A model generated the notes under the pieces. The model made no database searches and was not told where the DNA came from. It saw nothing but the letters and a program-made list of their open reading frames with translations. The translations under genes were made by a program, and so were the position numbers. DNA of 8,800 nucleotides from Candidatus Curtissbacteria bacterium. GTDB taxonomy: Bacteria; Patescibacteriota; Microgenomatia; Curtissbacterales; GWA2-41-24. The stretch spans positions 1 to 8,800 of the forward strand of contig JACPYZ010000018.1 of the NCBI GenBank assembly GCA_016195765.1. The letters run 5' to 3'. The first letter of the stretch is position 1; every line of letters begins with the position of its first letter. This document shows, piece by piece, positions 6,579-8,800 of this stretch.

Positions 6579-7422
6579 TCAAACGAAGTATAGCGAAGGA
6601 TCTGCCTGTAGTTTTGTTGGGTCAACGTAACTTTTTTGGTAAAAAGCAGCAACCGCAATCATCGCACCATTGTCAATTGAATACTTTCTTTCTGGGAAAA
6701 ATATTTCAACATTTTGTTTGCGACCACTCTCCTCCATTAACTCTCTTAATCTGCGATTTGCGGCAACCCCCCCACCAACCACAACGGTTTTTACATTATA
6801 TTTTTCAACAGCACGGAACGTCTTTTTTATTAAAGATTGGCAGATTCTTTCCTGAAACTCGTAAGCAACTTGCGAAACATCCGGCTTTTCTTTTTGCACC
6901 AAATTAACAACAGCCGTTTTAAGTCCAGAGAATGAAAAATTAAAACTACGGTCTGCTGCCATCGGTAATGGCAAACCCTTTTTGGCAGCATCTGGGTTTG
7001 CGTCTCTTGCAGCTTTCTCTATTTCTGGTCCGCCGGGGTAAGGTAAATTTAAAACTCTGGCAACTTTATCAAATACTTCTCCGGCGGCATCGTCCAGTGT
7101 TCCACCTAACCATTTAAACTCGTGATTATTTTTTAAAAGAATTAACCACCCCTATTAAAAGTGATCCTATCAAACCCGGTCCGTATGCAATTGCAATTGC
7201 ATCGACATCCCGTGGGTTAAGACCAGATGTTTTAAAAGCGTCTTCTAAAGTTGGGATTATGACTTTAACTTGCTCACGCGCTGCAACTTCCGGAACGATT
7301 CCGCCATATTTTTCGTGCATAGAAGAAGAGGACGCCACAATATTAGAAAGCACTTTATGGCCGCCTTTAACTATCCCTACGCTAGTTTCATCGCAAGTAG
7401 ACTCAATCCCCAAAATTATCAT
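6579..7422 (-). pseudogene. tsaD: tsaD (t6A37 threonylcarbamoyltransferase) with internal deletion and frameshift
   Basis: TsaD transfers the threonylcarbamoyl group to A37 of ANN-decoding tRNAs, working with TsaB and TsaE. The N-terminal part starts at ATG 7422 and shows GIESTCDET, GGIVPEVAAREQ and AYGPGLIGSLLIGV. It then reads VNSFKK and stops at 7126-7128. The C-terminal part is in another frame, open from 7151 to the TGA at 6579: WLILLKNNHEFKWLGG, GTLDDAAGEVFDKVARVLNL, PYPGGPEIEK, FNFSFSGLKTAV, VVVGGGVAANRRLRELM and YSIDNGAM. The halves meet at about 7147-7152. Together they give about 282 residues against the usual 335-345. The roughly 50 lost residues are those that normally carry the metal-binding HxxxH and the SGGHT motif. 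The C-terminal half has no plausible start of its own before an internal Met. As written, no active enzyme can be made. Confidence 0.85.
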
Positions 7423-7428
7423 TGGTGT

Positions 7429-7456
7429 ATTTTATCAAGAAAACTTAAAAATTTAA
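7429..7456 (-). promoter_or_regulatory. Possible tsaD promoter
   Basis: On the minus strand TTAAAT (7451-7456) and TAAAAT (7429-7434) are 16 bp apart, and the -10 box ends 6 nt before ATG 7422. It overlaps the end of the DUF192 gene, only 22 bp away, so tsaD may instead or also be read from the upstream gene. Confidence 0.35.
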
Positions 7457-7948
7457 GGGATCGCCAATTTGAAGACCATTGGCAGAAGCAAGGCCTGCGT
7501 TTATTTCCAAAACGTACTTAGCATCTCCTCTTGGTTTATAGACGGTCAGTTTGTTATCAGCTTTTCCTGGTTCTGGGGGCACATTTTCAACTATATCTAC
7601 AATTTTTTTATCAGCATCTATCCAAATAATATCAATCGCAAAACGCATATCCTTCATCCAAATACCATATTGGCCTGTGTTGTCAAAAACAAAAATCATC
7701 CCTTTGTCAAAAGGTAATTCATCTCGTTTTGATAAACCTTTTTTCCTTAGGTTTGATGTCGCCGCAACTTCTGCATCTATGGTTAAAGTTTTGTCGGTAA
7801 TTTTTATTCTAGAAGGCCCACCACCAACCGCAGCCGATGCCGTTCCCTGGTTCGACATAAAGCCCAAACTCGTATAACCTTGCCCAAATACCAACAGAGC
7901 AATAATTACCAAAAACAGCCCTGCTATGATCGCGAGATCTTTCTTCAT
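7445..7948 (-). CDS. Membrane-anchored DUF192 protein
   Basis: I choose ATG 7948 (167 aa, MKKDLAIIAGLFLV); a TTG two codons earlier at 7954 is the alternative. Residues 5-22 form a single hydrophobic helix, a membrane anchor or uncleaved signal. A Gly/Ser/Ala linker leads to the DUF192 domain at about 47-167. Family hallmarks are visible: GLSKRDELPFDKGMIFVFD, YGIWMKDMRFAIDIIWID, KKIVDIVENVPPEP, and the ending YVLEINAGLASANGLQIGD. The function of DUF192 (a small beta-rich domain, usually outside the cytoplasm) is not well established. It stands 22 bp upstream of tsaD on the same strand and 64 bp downstream of the VanW gene. Confidence 0.9.
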   Translation of the reverse strand: MKKDLAIIAGLFLVIIALLVFGQGYTSLGFMSNQGTASAAVGGGPSRIKITDKTLTIDAEVAATSNLRKKGLSKRDELPFDKGMIFVFDNTGQYGIWMKDMRFAIDIIWIDADKKIVDIVENVPPEPGKADNKLTVYKPRGDAKYVLEINAGLASANGLQIGDPLNF

Positions 7949-7965
7949 CTTCAAAAACTTACTTT

Positions 7966-7971
7966 ATTATA
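7966..7971 (-). promoter_or_regulatory. -10 box upstream of the DUF192 gene
   Basis: A perfect TATAAT on the minus strand ends 17 nt before ATG 7948 and 11 nt before the TTG at 7954. The first would leave a leader of about 10 nt. No good -35 is visible, so confidence is moderate to low. Confidence 0.35.
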
Positions 7972-8012
7972 TATGAAACTGGTTTATTTTTCGGGGCATT
8001 GACTCACTAACA

Positions 8013-8798
8013 TTACCCTGCCGTACCGACCAGAAATACTGCTTGCCAAGGTCGGTAGTTAGTTCTAAAAACATCATCGATTATTAAGCGGTCGTTTTTG
8101 TAAACTTTTCTTGTAAAGTATGCGCTTGCTCCCCAGGCAGAAAAGTCCACCTGTTTTATAGTTCCTTTAGGTTGTGTTGGGTCGTCTTCACGTTTGTCGG
8201 GTGGTGGTGCAGTTTCGTTTGTTACTATTGGTTCACTTTGTTCTACTCGCCTACCGTCTTGGGTGCCATAAAGATCAACTTCCAACCGCGCGGGAACTGG
8301 ATCATAAATTGTTTGCAGCAAAATGTGGTGATCGGTATCGTTTTTAAACATAAAATCAACAGAAGGCGAAAATACTGTTGCATCCAGTCCTGGCTTAAAT
8401 CCACGTTGTTCATAATAACCAACGCGGTAAGCATGCCCAGTTCTAGAAATAATAGGCAAACCAGCGTTCAAGGCTGCACGGAAAACAGTCGTCGAAACTT
8501 GGCAAATACCACCACCATCGTCAAGCACTGTGTGCCCAGCCGAAATAACATACGCTTGTTTGTACCCGGTCGCAGCCGTTACCTCGCCAACCGTTTTATT
8601 AAAAGAAAACACCTCGCCTGGTGCAATTAGTGCCCCATTTACACGGCTTGCTCCCAGTTGGACATTAAAAGCGCGATTGGCAATCGAGCCTGCAAAGTAA
8701 GAAATTCCTCTACCCACAAGTTCACGTATGCCAAGCTTATTAACTTCTTCGTTATCAACTTTGGCCCGTGTGACATTTACCGGTAATTTAAAGCTGAT
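8013..8798 (-). CDS. VanW-domain cell-envelope protein, 5' end beyond window
   Basis: The minus-strand frame is open to the right edge and ends with TAA at 8013-8015, giving 261 residues here. A GTG at 8717 is internal, because homology-like sequence continues upstream of it (EVNKLGIRELVGRGISYFAG). The VanW domain covers most of the protein: GRGISYFAGSIANRAFNVQL, GALIAPGEVFSFNKTVGEVT, DDGGGICQVSTTVFRAALNA and GLDATVFSPSVDFMFKNDT. A Pro/Asp/Glu-rich linker follows, then a short C-terminal module ending VFRTNYRPWQAVFLVG, resembling the G5-like tail of YoaR/VanW proteins. Such proteins are usually exported and carry peptidoglycan-binding-like domains before VanW, which would lie outside the window. 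The exact biochemical role is unsettled; VanW is named for its place in some vancomycin-resistance clusters, and this gene alone does not indicate resistance. Confidence 0.9.
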   Translation of the reverse strand: MSFKLPVNVTRAKVDNEEVNKLGIRELVGRGISYFAGSIANRAFNVQLGASRVNGALIAPGEVFSFNKTVGEVTAATGYKQAYVISAGHTVLDDGGGICQVSTTVFRAALNAGLPIISRTGHAYRVGYYEQRGFKPGLDATVFSPSVDFMFKNDTDHHILLQTIYDPVPARLEVDLYGTQDGRRVEQSEPIVTNETAPPPDKREDDPTQPKGTIKQVDFSAWGASAYFTRKVYKNDRLIIDDVFRTNYRPWQAVFLVGTAG

Positions 8799-8800
8799 TA

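Noticed and set aside
7120..7152. Programmed frameshift as an explanation for the split tsaD, since the A-rich run before the stop could be slippery
   Set aside because: A +1 shift would join the frames but could not restore the roughly 50 missing residues with the HxxxH and SGGHT motifs. A simple homopolymer sequencing error fails for the same reason.

Overview
The window looks like ordinary chromosome from a small-genome, AT-leaning bacterium, most likely a member of the Candidate Phyla Radiation (Patescibacteria, perhaps Microgenomates-like). This placement is an inference. It rests on a shortened valyl-tRNA synthetase, a membrane-anchored DUF192 protein, a VanW-type cell-surface protein, very tight gene packing, and a recurrent TATAAT-like box 5-9 nt before start codons (leaderless-type starts). 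UGA behaves as a stop (it ends the tsaD reading frame), so there is no sign of the recoded UGA of some CPR lineages.

Region 1-2312 (minus strand) is an apparent three-gene operon of unrecognised genes. The order is a 126-aa helical protein, a 147-aa protein made of two tandem copies of a 45-residue unit, and a very long Ala/Pro/Gly/Glu-rich protein that starts at 1511 and is still open at the left edge (at least 503 codons). The cistrons overlap by 23 bp and by 1 bp. A 94-aa Gly-rich hydrophobic protein (2367-2651) lies just upstream and is divergent from the bL25 ribosomal protein gene (2719-3468, plus strand). The two divergent promoters appear to share one -35 region.

Region 3509-6009 (minus) holds valS, encoding a 690-aa ValRS that ends right after the anticodon-binding domain, and an overlapping 147-aa membrane-anchored TPR-like protein. 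Region 6163-6507 is a 114-aa unknown gene preceded by a GAAA-tetraloop terminator that ends the next locus.

Region 6579-7422 is tsaD (t6A37 tRNA modification). As written it is broken: about 50 central residues, including the metal-binding HxxxH and SGGHT motifs, are missing, and the two halves are in different frames. Because tsaD is normally essential, this is either a real pseudogene or an assembly/strain artefact. Upstream come a DUF192 protein (7445-7948) and the 3' part of a VanW-domain protein (8013 to beyond the right edge).

The recognised genes cover translation (bL25, ValRS, TsaD) and the cell envelope (VanW, DUF192, TPR anchor). The least explained part is the operon at 1-2312.
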